Positions 1 through 10,657 of a DNA stretch of 64,000 bases are shown piece by piece (positions within the stretch are counted from its first letter, which is position 1; each line of letters starts with the position of its first letter). The translations under genes and the position numbers were made by a program. Below the pieces are notes generated by a model. It was not told the DNA's origin and did no database searches. It was given only the letters and a program-made list of their open reading frames with translations. Origin of the DNA: Diplosphaera chodatii (Eukaryota > Chlorophyta > Trebouxiophyceae > Prasiolales > Stichococcaceae). The stretch spans positions 992,001-1,056,000 of the forward strand of contig JAALGY010000014.1 of assembly GCA_032358165.1 (NCBI GenBank), given 5' to 3'.

Positions 1-108
1 CCATGGTCATGCAGCACGCATGACCGCGGCGTAGGTCGTGAAAGACACAGTACCAGCTAGCAAGGCATCGTGACGCATGCAGGAAAGGAAGAACGATGGA
101 TCGCTCAC

Positions 109-132
109 CTTCATCACTAACGATCTTGCCAT
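109..132 (-). CDS. Exon 1 of a second (paralogous) multicopper oxidase; rest lies left of the window
   Basis: On the minus strand an ATG at 132 opens eight codons, MARSLVMK, followed directly by a GTGAGC donor. The intact gene at 9783 begins with the identical peptide and the same exon length, with synonymous differences. Because transcription runs leftward, all later exons of this paralogue would lie before position 1. The flanking upstream DNA, including the GACGTC cluster, is also duplicated, so the promoter came with it. Whether the off-window part is intact cannot be seen here. Confidence 0.6.
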
Positions 133-435
133 GGCTGCCAGCGGCGCGGTTAGGTAGGACAATCGCGAGGAGTGAAAGCAGAATGGCAGGCTGACGGCGT
201 GCTGCTGAGGTTATGAAAGGGGCGAGTCGACCCCGAGGCGTCTCCGGTGACTGGGCCACTAGGCAGTAGTCATGTACGACGCACACCAGCCGCATCGAAT
301 CACAGCACTGCAACGCCAAGCGGTGCCCTGACGAGGCGACAGGCGCAGCGTGAGTAGCTCGAGGTCTCGTGCGTGTACTGGTTGGGCAACACGGACACAC
401 ACTGTCGTGCGTGCCGTGCCGGCCCATGTTTGTGC

Positions 436-465
436 GACGTCATCAGTGCGACGACGTCGACGTCA
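436..465. promoter_or_regulatory. GACGTC (ACGT-core) cluster upstream of the duplicated oxidase
   Basis: Three GACGTC palindromes lie within 30 bases, two of them directly abutting, about 300 bases upstream of the oxidase ATG at 132. The same cluster is conserved at 10081-10109 in the intact copy. ACGT-core palindromes of this kind are typical bZIP binding sites. A role as oxidase promoter elements is inference. Confidence 0.4.
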
Positions 466-1007
466 TTTGACCTGGTCTGACTGACGGGTGCTCAGGAGCT
501 TCCTATCAACTTTGTCAATAGCCGCAGCCCCTCTAGGGAAGTATACGGTTTACACGACGGCCTGCACGTTGCCAGCCATTGAGCAGACTGCGGTAGTGTT
601 GAAGGACACCGCACAGGAGGTCCCAAGTCAAGTGCACAGGCCGCAGATGCTAGCTGCATGCGTGTACCTAGTGAAGTTACACGGAGAAAATTTCCACAAC
701 ATAACGTCGGCGGGTTACGCTGCCCATCTCCTAACAGCTGAGCGAGCAGCAAATGGTGTACAAACAAACTCGATGAAGCAAGCATAAGGCAAACCACATG
801 CAAGTGCCGGTGCATGCCAAACTTGTCTTGACCTGATGACCTCACAGGCCTGTGCGCACAGAAAGCATGGCCACAATCTGCTACAGTCAGACGCACACGC
901 CGCCGATACTGGTCTGTTTGATGTAATGTACATGGCGCTCATCCCCTGCCTGCGGAGTGCCCAGCACTCTAAACTGATTCCCAACCCGGCAGCGCGACGG
1001 CCACTCC

Positions 1008-1395
1008 TCAGCTCGGCATCGCGAAGGCCGTCAGGTCGCCCGCTGCCAACGCATCCAGCTACTGGTGGCTGTTGGAGTTGCCGCCCGCCTCTTGGTCCAG
1101 CAGCTCGTCGATTCCCAGGAACGACAGCAAGCCCGGCTGCAAGGTGATCGGCGGCGGGCCGCCCGTGTCGTGCTTGAAACCAACACCGCCAGCACCCCCT
1201 TGTCAGCCAGCGGTGGGGCTGCGCAGCTTCGCATCAGACACCAGGAGACATCTGAGAACTGGCCTATGACATCATCTTGCACGGCTCAATGCCGCTCAGC
1301 TAGAGCCTGACCTTGCAACACGGCGGCTATGTCGGAATGCTGACCGCCGCGCTGTCGGCGCTCTTGCTGTTGCGCATGGGTAGCCTGGGCAGCAT
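1008..1395 (-). pseudogene. Decayed 3' fragment of the NIT2-like RWP-RK gene
   Basis: This fragment corresponds to the last two exons and last intron of the gene ending at 10658. Recognisable peptides include QQQERRQRGGQHSDIAAVLQ and then, after the intron, FLGIDELLDQEAGGNSNSHQ. An in-frame TAG at 1059-1061 replaces a His codon of the intact gene, so translation would stop 15 residues before the normal C-terminus. All upstream exons, including the RWP-RK domain, are absent, because the homology ends near 1395. It is therefore a truncated pseudogene created by the duplication and not a functional regulator. The normal terminator TGA is still present at 1008. Confidence 0.8.
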
Positions 1396-1434
1396 GCGGG
1401 TCCGCTGTGCGATGAAACAGCAGCTACCAGCCCG

Positions 1435-2130
1435 TCAGAAGTCAGGTGGAGCGGCACCGCGCGGTTGCGTATTAATTCCAGCCGGTTGTCGAACCCCTGG
1501 CAGCTGCAGTCCAGCGCGTACGCGTACGTGCCGTCCCTCACCTGCAGAGACTGGTCTCTGCACTTCCGCTTTTAGTAGGCAGGTGAGCACTCCCATATTC
1601 AACACTTGTCCGGTGTAGGGATACAGTAGACCTGCCTCGGGCTGCCGTTGACACATACGGACAGATGTATACCAATCAAGGCGGCTGTTGTGATGAGGCG
1701 ATGTCCCAGTCACCCCCAAGTAAAGGCGCCACCTTGAGCTCGGTGCCGTGCCGGGCGGCAGCAGCGAAGAGCCTGAGTGCCGGGTCAGACTGTCCAGGTG
1801 CGTCTTGTAGCTAGTGCTTCACGCCGCCTCTGCCGTCCGGCAGGCACAGGTTCACCATGGCATCCTCGGCGGTGGGTAACGCCACAGTCAGGTCAGGTGG
1901 AACCATATATATATAGCCCCACCGATGCCAGTCCCCAGCCCCTGCGTGGCCCTGATGAACTAAGTCATGAAGGAAAGGGATGTCCACAGCAGTTCAAGAC
2001 CTTGACGATGTACTGTGGGTATATATACAGGTACAAATGGCTATGTGGTGTGTGCTTTGTGGCTGAATGGCTGGCTGTCGACGGGGCAAACTCGTACAGC
2101 CGCCGGTTGATGTAACGGCGGCAGAGGTCA
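1435..2130 (-). CDS. Unidentified gene fragment, at least three exon-like blocks
   Basis: Three minus-strand blocks look coding. At about 2056-2125 the peptide includes VDLCRRYINRRLYEFAPST. At about 1705-1790 it includes LFAAAARHGTELKVAPLL. At 1435-1545 a GCAG acceptor precedes VRDGTYAYALDCSCQGFDNR and LELIRNRAVPLHLTSDG. I do not recognise the family, and no start or stop is evident. The last block runs into the duplicated RWP-RK fragment near 1400, where homology to another gene begins in a different frame. The gene may therefore have been cut or fused there by the rearrangement. An intact version could lie elsewhere in the genome. Confidence 0.3.
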
Positions 2131-2199
2131 ACTGTGCACATGCAGTAGTTGAAGTGCAGTGCATGCATCGCCACCTTGATGTGACAACATCAGCTCTTA

Positions 2200-3148
2200 T
2201 TTGCTCACCTTTTCTAGAGGTGGCTAGCATTTGATCGACAGCAATATGCATGCTCACATTGCATGCGTGCATGATAAACAAGGGCTATGCCACTACTACT
2301 CTATTGCATACCATGCCAAAAAATGCCAGGCTGTTGTAACAGCCAACAGCGTGCAGAATTCCATAAGTGGGTGTTGTAGATAACGTGATATTTTGTGAAA
2401 GTGATGGAGTGTTAGGTAGTGTCAAGCATAGCAGCAAAGAAGGGAGCAGAGGAAGGGAGGCATGCAGCCTGCAGCCTGTGCACTGGCAGTGCACATTGTG
2501 AGCGTGTGTGGGTGTAGATTTAGTTAGTCACACAGGTCAAGCTGTCACGATGTTGCACACTCGATTATAGGTTGTTGCAGACGCAATGTGCACCTGTCAA
2601 TCAATCCCCTTATCCTCAGACCATGAGGATAACAAACCCACTGTACACACCCAAACACTTGCCACAACCATCAGATGATACAATCGGTTCGACCGCCACT
2701 CCAAAAACTCAATCTTCGTGTAAACGTGCTGGCTTGTGAGCATGACACAAGTCACACACGTACATTCGGGGTACGTACTTACTTCCTCAAACTATACTCA
2801 CTGCTACAATCATCAAAGCGCTTGCTGGCGCCAAGTGTCACACTAAACTGGGGTTCCAAAAAAATTGAATTGAAAATGGTAGAAAGGTGGCTACATTGCC
2901 GGTTCTTGGTCCTACGTACAGATGCAGCAACTCGGCTGCAGGATGCGCCAGCCTGGCAGCACCCTGCCAGCGTCACACTCAGCTGCGGTTGGTCAGCAGC
3001 CCCAGCCGCCGTCCACACCGTTCAAAGACGGTGCAGTCTATTGGCCCCGGGCGCAGCACTGAATACTGGTTCGAGACATTGGTCTCATATCTTGAGAGTT
3101 TGTCGCTACTGGCCAGAGCATTGTCGGCCGCTGCAGATGATCTGCTAT
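2200..3148. other. Intergenic stretch, no gene recognised
   Basis: This is lower-GC DNA downstream of the multicopper oxidase stop codon. No conserved protein segment or convincing splice-linked coding block was seen. It probably contains the 3' UTR of the oxidase. Confidence 0.4.
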
Positions 3149-6100
3149 CTACCAGTTCTCGTTGCTGCGCACGAGCTGCAGCATGCGGCGGCCAGCAGAC
3201 GTGCTGCTTGGAGCGTCATCGGCGGCGTTGAACCGCCCAGCGCCGCAGGACGTCAGCCACATGTTGTGGTCGGGCGTGGCAAGGTACGAGCCAGCCTTGG
3301 GGTAGAACACCTCGTAGTACCGCCTGCTCAGCAGCTCCTGCAGCACAGCACATCACGCACATGAGCGCTTTGAAGGTGACGCAGATAGTCGCCAGGAAGT
3401 GTCAACCCCTGCAATTTTACGCATATGACACAAACTCAATACACCACTACGCGAAGGCTTCTCACCCTGGCATATTTGGTGTCGAATGCGGGCGCGCTGA
3501 CGGTGTCTGCGCTGTACGTGGTGTTGCGGTCGTCACCATACGAATCGGTGAACGTCAGCGGCGACTGCTGCAGGCTGGTGTAGTTGAAGGAGGGCGTCTT
3601 GCTGAAGGTCAGGCCGCCCAGGGCGTCCCGGATCTGCAAGAGGATGCGGCATTCACAATTAGATATGTACATTAAACATGATGCAGCAGTACTCACAGCA
3701 GCACTCTCAAGGCTATCATGGAAGCTTCCCATTGCTGGCAGCAGGCACCGACAGAGGCAGCAGGCAGGAAACAGGAAGTGAGCGCACCATGAAGGCGCGG
3801 AACATGTCGTTGTCCTCGTGCACGTTGTTGTGGCAGTGCACCATGTACTCGCCCAGCTCCGGGCCGTAGCGCGCCGCCAGCGTGATGCGGCCCACGTTGG
3901 CGCCGATGTGCATCACCTGCATGCATGAGGGGTCCCATGCATGAGGGTCGCAGTCAAGAAAACCAGGCAGTATTAGCCAGCATCAAGCCAGATGGGCCTT
4001 GTTGTCAGACTGAAGACGACGCCACCACAGGTATGGCTATGGCTGCTGTGAGCTGTTTGCATCGGGGGGCTGTGGGGGGCCCCAGCTGCGTGGGAGCAAG
4101 TATCAGCAGCAGCAAGTGCTGGATGCGGGGGGCTGTGGGGCCCCCAGCTGCGTGGCAGCAAGTAGCAGCAGCAGCAAGTGCTGGATGCGGCCACTCACAT
4201 CCTTGGCGGCGTAGCGCAGCTCCGAGGGGCACTGCTTCCAGCCGCCGCTGGTGCTGGCTACCGCCTTGCCGTCCCAGTCGGCGCCCTGCCACGCCATGCA
4301 GAAGAAGTCCTGCGAACAACATGGAAAACTCAGCACTGGGCTCAACCCTGGCGTGATCCAGTGCTTCGAAAGGCGGATTCTTTCCACGCTTGGCCTGCGC
4401 TTGCCCGATCACCGAAGTGCAGCTAGGATGTGCACGGACTGGCCGCGCATTGTGAGTCCGTGGGCTCCGCAGATATGTGTGCAACCAAGCGCCAAGCAAC
4501 GGCTGAGTGACTCACCACCAGGTGGACGTGCACGGGGTGCACCCAGCCGCCGCCAGACTCCAGGGTCCACAGCTCCACCGTGTTCTGGCCGATGTTGTTG
4601 AATTCGATGTGCTTGCCCTTGCCTGTACGACGGTAGCACACAGGCTTTAAGGGGACAGACCACAGCTACGCTACCTGTTTACCCTCTCAGGGCATCAAAG
4701 TCAAAGTCACTGGCGCAATCGTCAGAGCCACTGGCGCAGCCGTTAAGTGCATGGCGGCAACAACAGCTGATATTGGAAACCCACTGCACAGCCAAAGGAA
4801 ACGTACCGAGGTTGTCCTCGTGGTCCCAGCCGCGGTCGTTGAACTGCGCAGCAGGAAACATGACGACGCATCAGGCCTCGATTGCACATGACCCAACAGC
4901 AGAACCACGACGGCAGCATGAGCATGACACACAGCACACAACGCTCCTGAGCTACTGGGACATACAACAGGACTCACCAGCCACATCCCTGAGCTCTTGC
5001 CAAACTTGAGCGAGCGGTCGGACTCGCCGTTCAGTGCGCGCTGCACCAGTTGCTGCACAGTGCACGAACATACGTGTCAGCATTCCAGCAGCAGGTGTGA
5101 AACCATGACACGACAAGTGCCGGGATGACAATTCAGGAGAGCGGAGTGCACTGCTGCGGCATGCGCTGCCGCGTCATCCAAGCATGGCAGTCAGCAGCCG
5201 AGTGCTGCGCAGACAATGGCCAGGCCCGCATGGCGCCTGAACGGTCGGGCCAGGAGCTCACGTCGAAGTAGGCCGGCGGCAGCTGCGCGTCCTGCTGGTC
5301 GGTGCCGGCGGTGCGCGGCGCGGCCAGGTTGGGCACAGGGCTGCCTGGGGCGGGCGCGCCCACGTTGATCTTCATGACCAGGTGGCTGTAGCAGAAGAAG
5401 GGCGTCTCCGAGGTGGTGCGGTCCGGCTGGTGCTCGTCCGTCAGGTACACCGCCTGCACAGCGCCGAACATCACCAGAGTCAGTTCGCATCTGACGCGGG
5501 CGTACGTGTAGCACCACCTGATACCACTGCTGAACATGTGCAGAAGGGCTTCGGCGCGCAGGCAGGAATGGACACAGCACATCATGCTTGCAGCATTGGT
5601 GGTGGCAGGCAGGCAAGCAAGCGCAGCAGGACTGCTGCAGACGCAGCTCCTGTGAGGTTGCAGTATGTTTCAATAGGGTGATGCCTGGCCCAGGGTGTAG
5701 GCAGGGGCGCACCCTCTGCGTGTAGGCGCTGAAGTCGCAGACGACATCCCAGCGGTAGGCGACGTCAGTCATCATGCCAGTGGACGGCCATGGGTGGTCG
5801 TTTGCGTAGGGCAGCGTGCCGCCATCTGAGCCCACGATGTTGCAGATCTTGCTGCTGATCTCGTTGCCAGCGTCGTCGCGCAGCTGCAGCACAGCACAGC
5901 ACAGCATGACCCTTGGCTGAAAATAAACTGCTGTAAACTGCATGGTTCTTCTCACATATTTGCCTGAGGGGCGTTTTGAAAGCAGTCAGTGTGCTGCCAT
6001 GCACTGCCATGCACACAAACAGCACAGAGAATACTGACGGTGCGCAAAGCCGCACCATGAGCACGCGGGGGCGCGAGATTGCGGCGTTCAGGATGCGGAA

Positions 6101-9100
6101 GCGCTGCCACGAGGCCGTCACATCGAGGAAGGGCCACGGCTGGCCGTTGACCAGGTTGAGGTCGCCCCACAGCTGGTCGTGGTGCACGCCTGCGAGCGCA
6201 TGGGGTTTGACTAATAAGTGTGGGGGTTTTAACAACAACTGATCAATATTTGTTCATGTTGACAGCCAAGCAGCAAGGACTCCCAGGTGGAAGAGAGCTG
6301 GTGCTTGGGTTGAGCACCGGTTGTGAGTCACTCCAACAGCGTTCCCAACAGCGCTCCAACGCAACAGCAGCGCTGTACATCGCCGCACTCCGAGATATAC
6401 TATATATATATATATATATACAGTACGCAGCGCTGCAGAGCCCACCTCCTTCCTTGCGGTCGTACTTGAGACGGCACACGCCGGCGGGGTCTCCAGCGAC
6501 GGGCGTGTCAACCACCGCGTCCTGGATCATGAGCGGCCACTCGGGGAGGCCCTCCACATTGTACCTGCGCACCAGCAGCAACCCATCGTGCACTGTAAAT
6601 CATGTTGCTGCATGCTGAACACCACCGCTGTCGCCTCCGTCAACATGCTGAATGAGCATATGTCCAGGTCATTATGTGTTGGAAGTGCTATGGTAACCAG
6701 CAGAGCAGTGACATGATGGACTCACGGGTCGTCGCCTGGGCAGGGCCGCACGATGCGCATGCCAGCCATGCCTGCAAGCAACAGGTGCAGAGCCGGTGAT
6801 GTCTTGCCAGCTGTGGCACTACTATACTGCTGCCTGTGCAGAGAAGGCTAGGTACATACAACACGGCCGCAGACACAGCAGGGAAGGGCGCACCTGCGTA
6901 CACATTCTCCGATGTGATGCCAACGCTGTGGTCGTGGTAGAACAGCGTTGCATGGCGGTTGTTGGGGATGATGTAGTCCTGTGACACATTACAGGAAGCA
7001 AACCACCCTCAGCAACACGAAGCCACATTGCAGCAAGCAAACCACCCTCAGCAACACAAAGCCAAGGCAGGTGCCGGCGGCAAAAGGCAGTACTGGTGGT
7101 GATATGGCAGATTGCTTGTTGTGCAAGCTGGCCCTGCACAAAGGGGCTGCAGGCCATCACCTTGGTTTCGCCGTTGCAGAAGAACTGGTCGGCCCAGCCG
7201 TCCATACTGGCCACGGATGCCTGTTGAAAAATAACATAAGTAAAACCTATGCAGACTGTTATTTCAGACTGTTGTTTTCAACATTAAATACAGTTGCAGG
7301 TCTTTCTAAAAGAATTTCACTGATTCAATATTAGTTTTAATAACAAAATAGAGAAATTCACCTCGCCGTGGAAATGAATGACTGTGCCACGGCCCGTGCC
7401 GGGGGTCTTCACCTCATCCACCCGCCCGGTGGAATTGCGCTGCTGGTAGCGCGTCAGCCGCTCGGCGCACAGGTCAGCCTCACCTGCACACACCAAGCAG
7501 AGCACTTGGCATGGACTCTGCAGACGCTGCATATACGCACGCTTGCTTGATGAAACAGACTGTACGCTCGCGTCAGATCAGCCTCCTTTCTGCAAGGAAA
7601 TGACCTGAATGCTGACGATCTGCCTAGATGGTCAGTCTAATGGGATGTCCTGCTCATCAGTGGGGGCAAATGCAGGAACCCGTACCCTCGCCGCCGCGGT
7701 TGGCGGGGCCGCCTGCTGGGAAGTAGCGGTTGTTGACCTCGATGTTGTTGGTGAAGCGGACCACATCCTGAACGCCGCTGCAGGGGTGGTAACAAATCAT
7801 AAGCCCTGCAAAGCTACTGCTGGCTACCACCGGTTGCCGTGCTGACAGCACGGCATTGCCAGGACGTGCATACCATTGCACTATCCAGCAGGGCGAACAA
7901 ACAGCCCATGTGCACATGCATTCACTGTGACAGGTGCAGCGGAGCTTTGAGGGCTGCGGCACTCACGTCTCGCTGATCATGAGCGGGCCCGGAACGCCGA
8001 CGTCGTTGTAGGACAGCACCGGGATGCGCTTGCACTGGGTGTCCTCGGCAAGCCCGAAGTCGAACCAGGTCTGGGCGATGTTGATGTTGAAGCCCTTCAT
8101 GCACCGGTTGTTCTGCGGCAATTCATCCCGTCGTCAGTCTCACTCAGACGTGGCAGCAGCATGTGCTGTACATGCTTGCATACTGCTGCATGGTTGACAA
8201 TATGCAATTCTCAGCAGCACTGCGGCAGGGGCTACATGACACCATCAGAAGACCGCATGACAGGGCCGCACCTCGTCACAGGGCATCTCGCCCTTGGTGG
8301 TCTTGATGCTGTCCTTCAGCTCGACCAGGCGGCGGTAGGGCTTCTTGAACACCAGCGGCGTCGTGTCAAAGGGAGACGACGGGTAGCCGTTCACCTGCCC
8401 ATGCACCGCAGGCAGGGTCATGCCGTTGCATATGGTAGTGAACACCCAGCACCTTGCAGCTCAATCATTTTTTCAGGCCAAACACACACGAGGCTGCAGT
8501 GCTGCTGTGTGATTGCTGCGAGAGGCGTGCTTAAGGCCATAATGAGCAGGGAGGCAAGCACATGCCAAGAAATGCGGCATGACAGGTAGCGCAACAGGGC
8601 GGTGGACGCTCCACTCACCGTGACGGGCTGGCCAGGCCTGGCCGTGACGCACTTGTCGCCAGCCAGCGACACCAGCGGGTTCCACCTGCCGGTCGTGGAT
8701 GTGCTGGTGGTGGTTGCTGGTGCGGTGCCGCTGCCGGCAGCAGCTGGCGCGGCGGTGGGGCCCGCCGTCGCACCGCCTGCCGCGGCTGTTGGGGTGGCCG
8801 CTGCTGCGGTCGTGGGTGCCTTGGTGGGCGCCTTGGTGGGCGCGCGGGTTGGCGCCGGGGTGGGGGTGGGTCCACCCCGGAGCAGCACGCGGCCATTGCG
8901 CGCAGCATCGGCTGCTGGCGCTGCGAGCAGGCCCAGTGCGATGATCAGAACGCATGCCTGCAGGGACACAGCTCAAATATGAATGGGGAATACTAGATGC
9001 CGAAAGTCAAGGTTGGTGATAAAGCAACTTCGGCACGTCGATCACGAGCTGTCCACGTCTGTCGGAGTTGGACTTCGTCGACTACACGCGACTCTGCGAT

Positions 9101-9783
9101 ATGCCTTGCAAGCATCTGGCCGCACCGCAGCATACAATGTCCAAGGCGACAGAAGGAACTGCAGCCCATTGGGCTGAGCAGCTGGCCGAAACACGCGCGA
9201 GCGTTTGCCTCGCAAAGACAGCTGATTGCGGGGAGCACGACACGCACGCGATCACCAAAAGCAACAGCCGTGACACGCCGCGGCTTGGGGTCACGCACGC
9301 ATTGTGCAGTGCTGCAACAAGATTGATGCGTGGTATGATATCTGCAACCCGGGCCCACGGCAGAATCGGAGCGCTGCCAATTGAAGAAGGTCAACTCTAA
9401 CTCTCTATCTGTACACCGAACGCGCGCCTGCGACGGGCATAGCAATGCAGCCACATACAGAGACATCAGCAGCGTGCTCGCTGAAATCTGTGCGGGTTGG
9501 TGCCGGACATGAACTCGCTCGCTCACAGCACGACGACGGGTCGCACAACAACAATGCACGAACGAACATGCAAGCCTGTTCCGCATACGCACAGTCTATA
9601 GCAGCACCATTGCGCGACGTTATGATATGTTTCAATGAGGCTTAGTTGCTGTGGTCATGCAGCACGCACAAGTGCGGCGCGGCTCATGAAGGACACAGTA
9701 CCAGCTAGCAGGGCATCGTGACATGACATGGAGGAAAGGAAGAGCGATGAAGTGCTTACCTTCATCACTAACGATCGTGCCAT
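3149..9783 (-). CDS. Secreted CotA/bilirubin-oxidase-like multicopper oxidase
   Basis: About 20 exons encode roughly 840 residues. The start is ATG at 9783: the 24-base exon MARSLVMK splices in phase to ACVLIIALGLLAAPAADA at about 8958, giving a clean signal peptide. A Thr/Pro/Ala-rich linker follows (PTPAPTRAPTKAPTKAPT), and then the cupredoxin domains. Copper-ligand motifs appear in order: VIHFHGEV (about 7365), FYHDHSVGITSENVYAG (about 6900), HPVHVHL (about 4525) and the C-terminal HCHNNVHEDNDM (about 3810). The last supplies type-1 ligands including an axial Met. VNGQPWPFLDV and FRILNAAISR are typical of the CotA/bilirubin-oxidase branch. Such enzymes oxidise phenols, bilirubin-like compounds or metals with O2. 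Secretion is inferred from the signal peptide. A tandem paralogue begins at 132. Confidence 0.82.
4063..4190. repeat. Two-copy tandem repeat in an oxidase intron
   Basis: A unit of about 64 bases (ggggggctgtggggcccc, then agctgcgtggcagcaagt and so on) occurs twice head to tail, ending 8 bases before the exon that starts at 4199. Differences between copies are few, so the duplication is recent. It lies within the intron and does not affect the coding frame. Confidence 0.8.
6402..6422. repeat. (TA)n microsatellite in an oxidase intron
   Basis: An uninterrupted run of about ten TA units lies in the intron just below the exon encoding VEGLPEWPLMIQDAVVDT. No further function is visible. Confidence 0.9.
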
Positions 9784-10657
9784 GGCTGCAAGCGGCTCGG
9801 TCAAGTAGGACAGTTGCGTGGAACGGAAAGCAGAATGGCAGGCTGATGGCCTGTTGCCGAGGTTATGATGGGGGCGAGTCGACCCCGAGGCGTCTCCGGT
9901 GACTGGGCCTTTAGTCACGTACGACACACACCGTCGGCATCGAATCGAACCACTGCAACCCCAGGCGGTACCCTGACGATGTGACAGGCGTAGTGTGAGA
10001 AGAGTTGTATTTCGTGCGTGTACTGGCTGAGCACCAGGTGCACACACTGTCGTGCGTGCCGAGCGGGCTCATGTCTGTGCGACGTCATCAGTGCGACGAC
10101 GTCGACGTCATTAACCTGGTCTGACTGATGTGGGTGCTCACGAGCTTCTTTTCAACTTTCTCACCAGCCGCAGGCCCCAGAGTGCAAGTATACGGGTTAT
10201 TACACGACGGCCTGCCCGTTGCCAGCCATCAGGCAGCCTGCAGCGTTGAATGACACACCGCACAGGAGGTCCCAATTCAAGTGCACAGCCCGCAGATTCT
10301 AGCTGCATGCGTGTGACTTACTTGGTGAAGTTACGCAGGTGCACAATTCCACAACAGGACGTCCGCTGCATGTTTATGCTGCCCAACTCCCAACAGCTGA
10401 GCGGCCAGCAGATGGTGTACAATGGAAACTCGCACGAAGCAAGGCAAACCACATGCAAGTGCCGGTGCGTGCCAAACTTGTCTTGACCTGCTGACCTCAC
10501 AGGCCTGTGCACAGACAGCATGGCGACAATCTGCCACCGTCAGACTCGCTCACCGCCGATACTTGTTCAACTGATATAATGTACATGGCGCTCGTCCGCC
10601 TGTGGGGTCCCCAGCACTCCGAACTGACTCCCAGCTCAGCAGTGCGATGGCCGCTTC
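9784..10657. other. Gap between RWP-RK 3' end and oxidase 5' end (right duplication copy)
   Basis: The two genes are on the same strand, so this interval holds the 3' UTR of the RWP-RK gene and the promoter/5' UTR of the oxidase. The only distinctive element is the GACGTC cluster at 10081-10109. No coding exon was recognised. The whole interval is duplicated at 133-1007. Confidence 0.6.
10081..10109. promoter_or_regulatory. GACGTC (ACGT-core) cluster upstream of the intact oxidase
   Basis: Three GACGTC palindromes (10081, 10098 and 10104) lie about 300 bases upstream of the oxidase ATG at 9783. The arrangement is identical to 436-465. Conservation through a duplication whose surroundings have diverged suggests constraint, and bZIP-type factors bind such sites. 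Function is inferred. Confidence 0.45.

Larger units (their letters stand above)
1..1395. repeat. Left copy of a segmental duplication (paralogous to about 9652-11050)
   Basis: This stretch matches 9652-11050 in the same order and orientation, with many point differences and small indels. Shared landmarks are the 'ggtcatgcagcacgca' start, the 24-base oxidase exon 1, the 'cgaggcgtctccggtgactgggcc' block, the triple GACGTC cluster, and the last two exons of the RWP-RK gene. Similarity ends near 1390-1400. The right copy sits between two complete genes, so it is probably the ancestral arrangement. The left copy carries the 5' end of another multicopper oxidase and only a broken tail of the RWP-RK gene. 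The copy may extend further left beyond the window. Confidence 0.85.

Noticed and set aside
5191..5955. Minus-strand 254-codon frame within the oxidase gene
   Set aside because: It mixes exon and intron sequence; the oxidase exons are in other frames, as shown by copper-oxidase motifs and splice sites.
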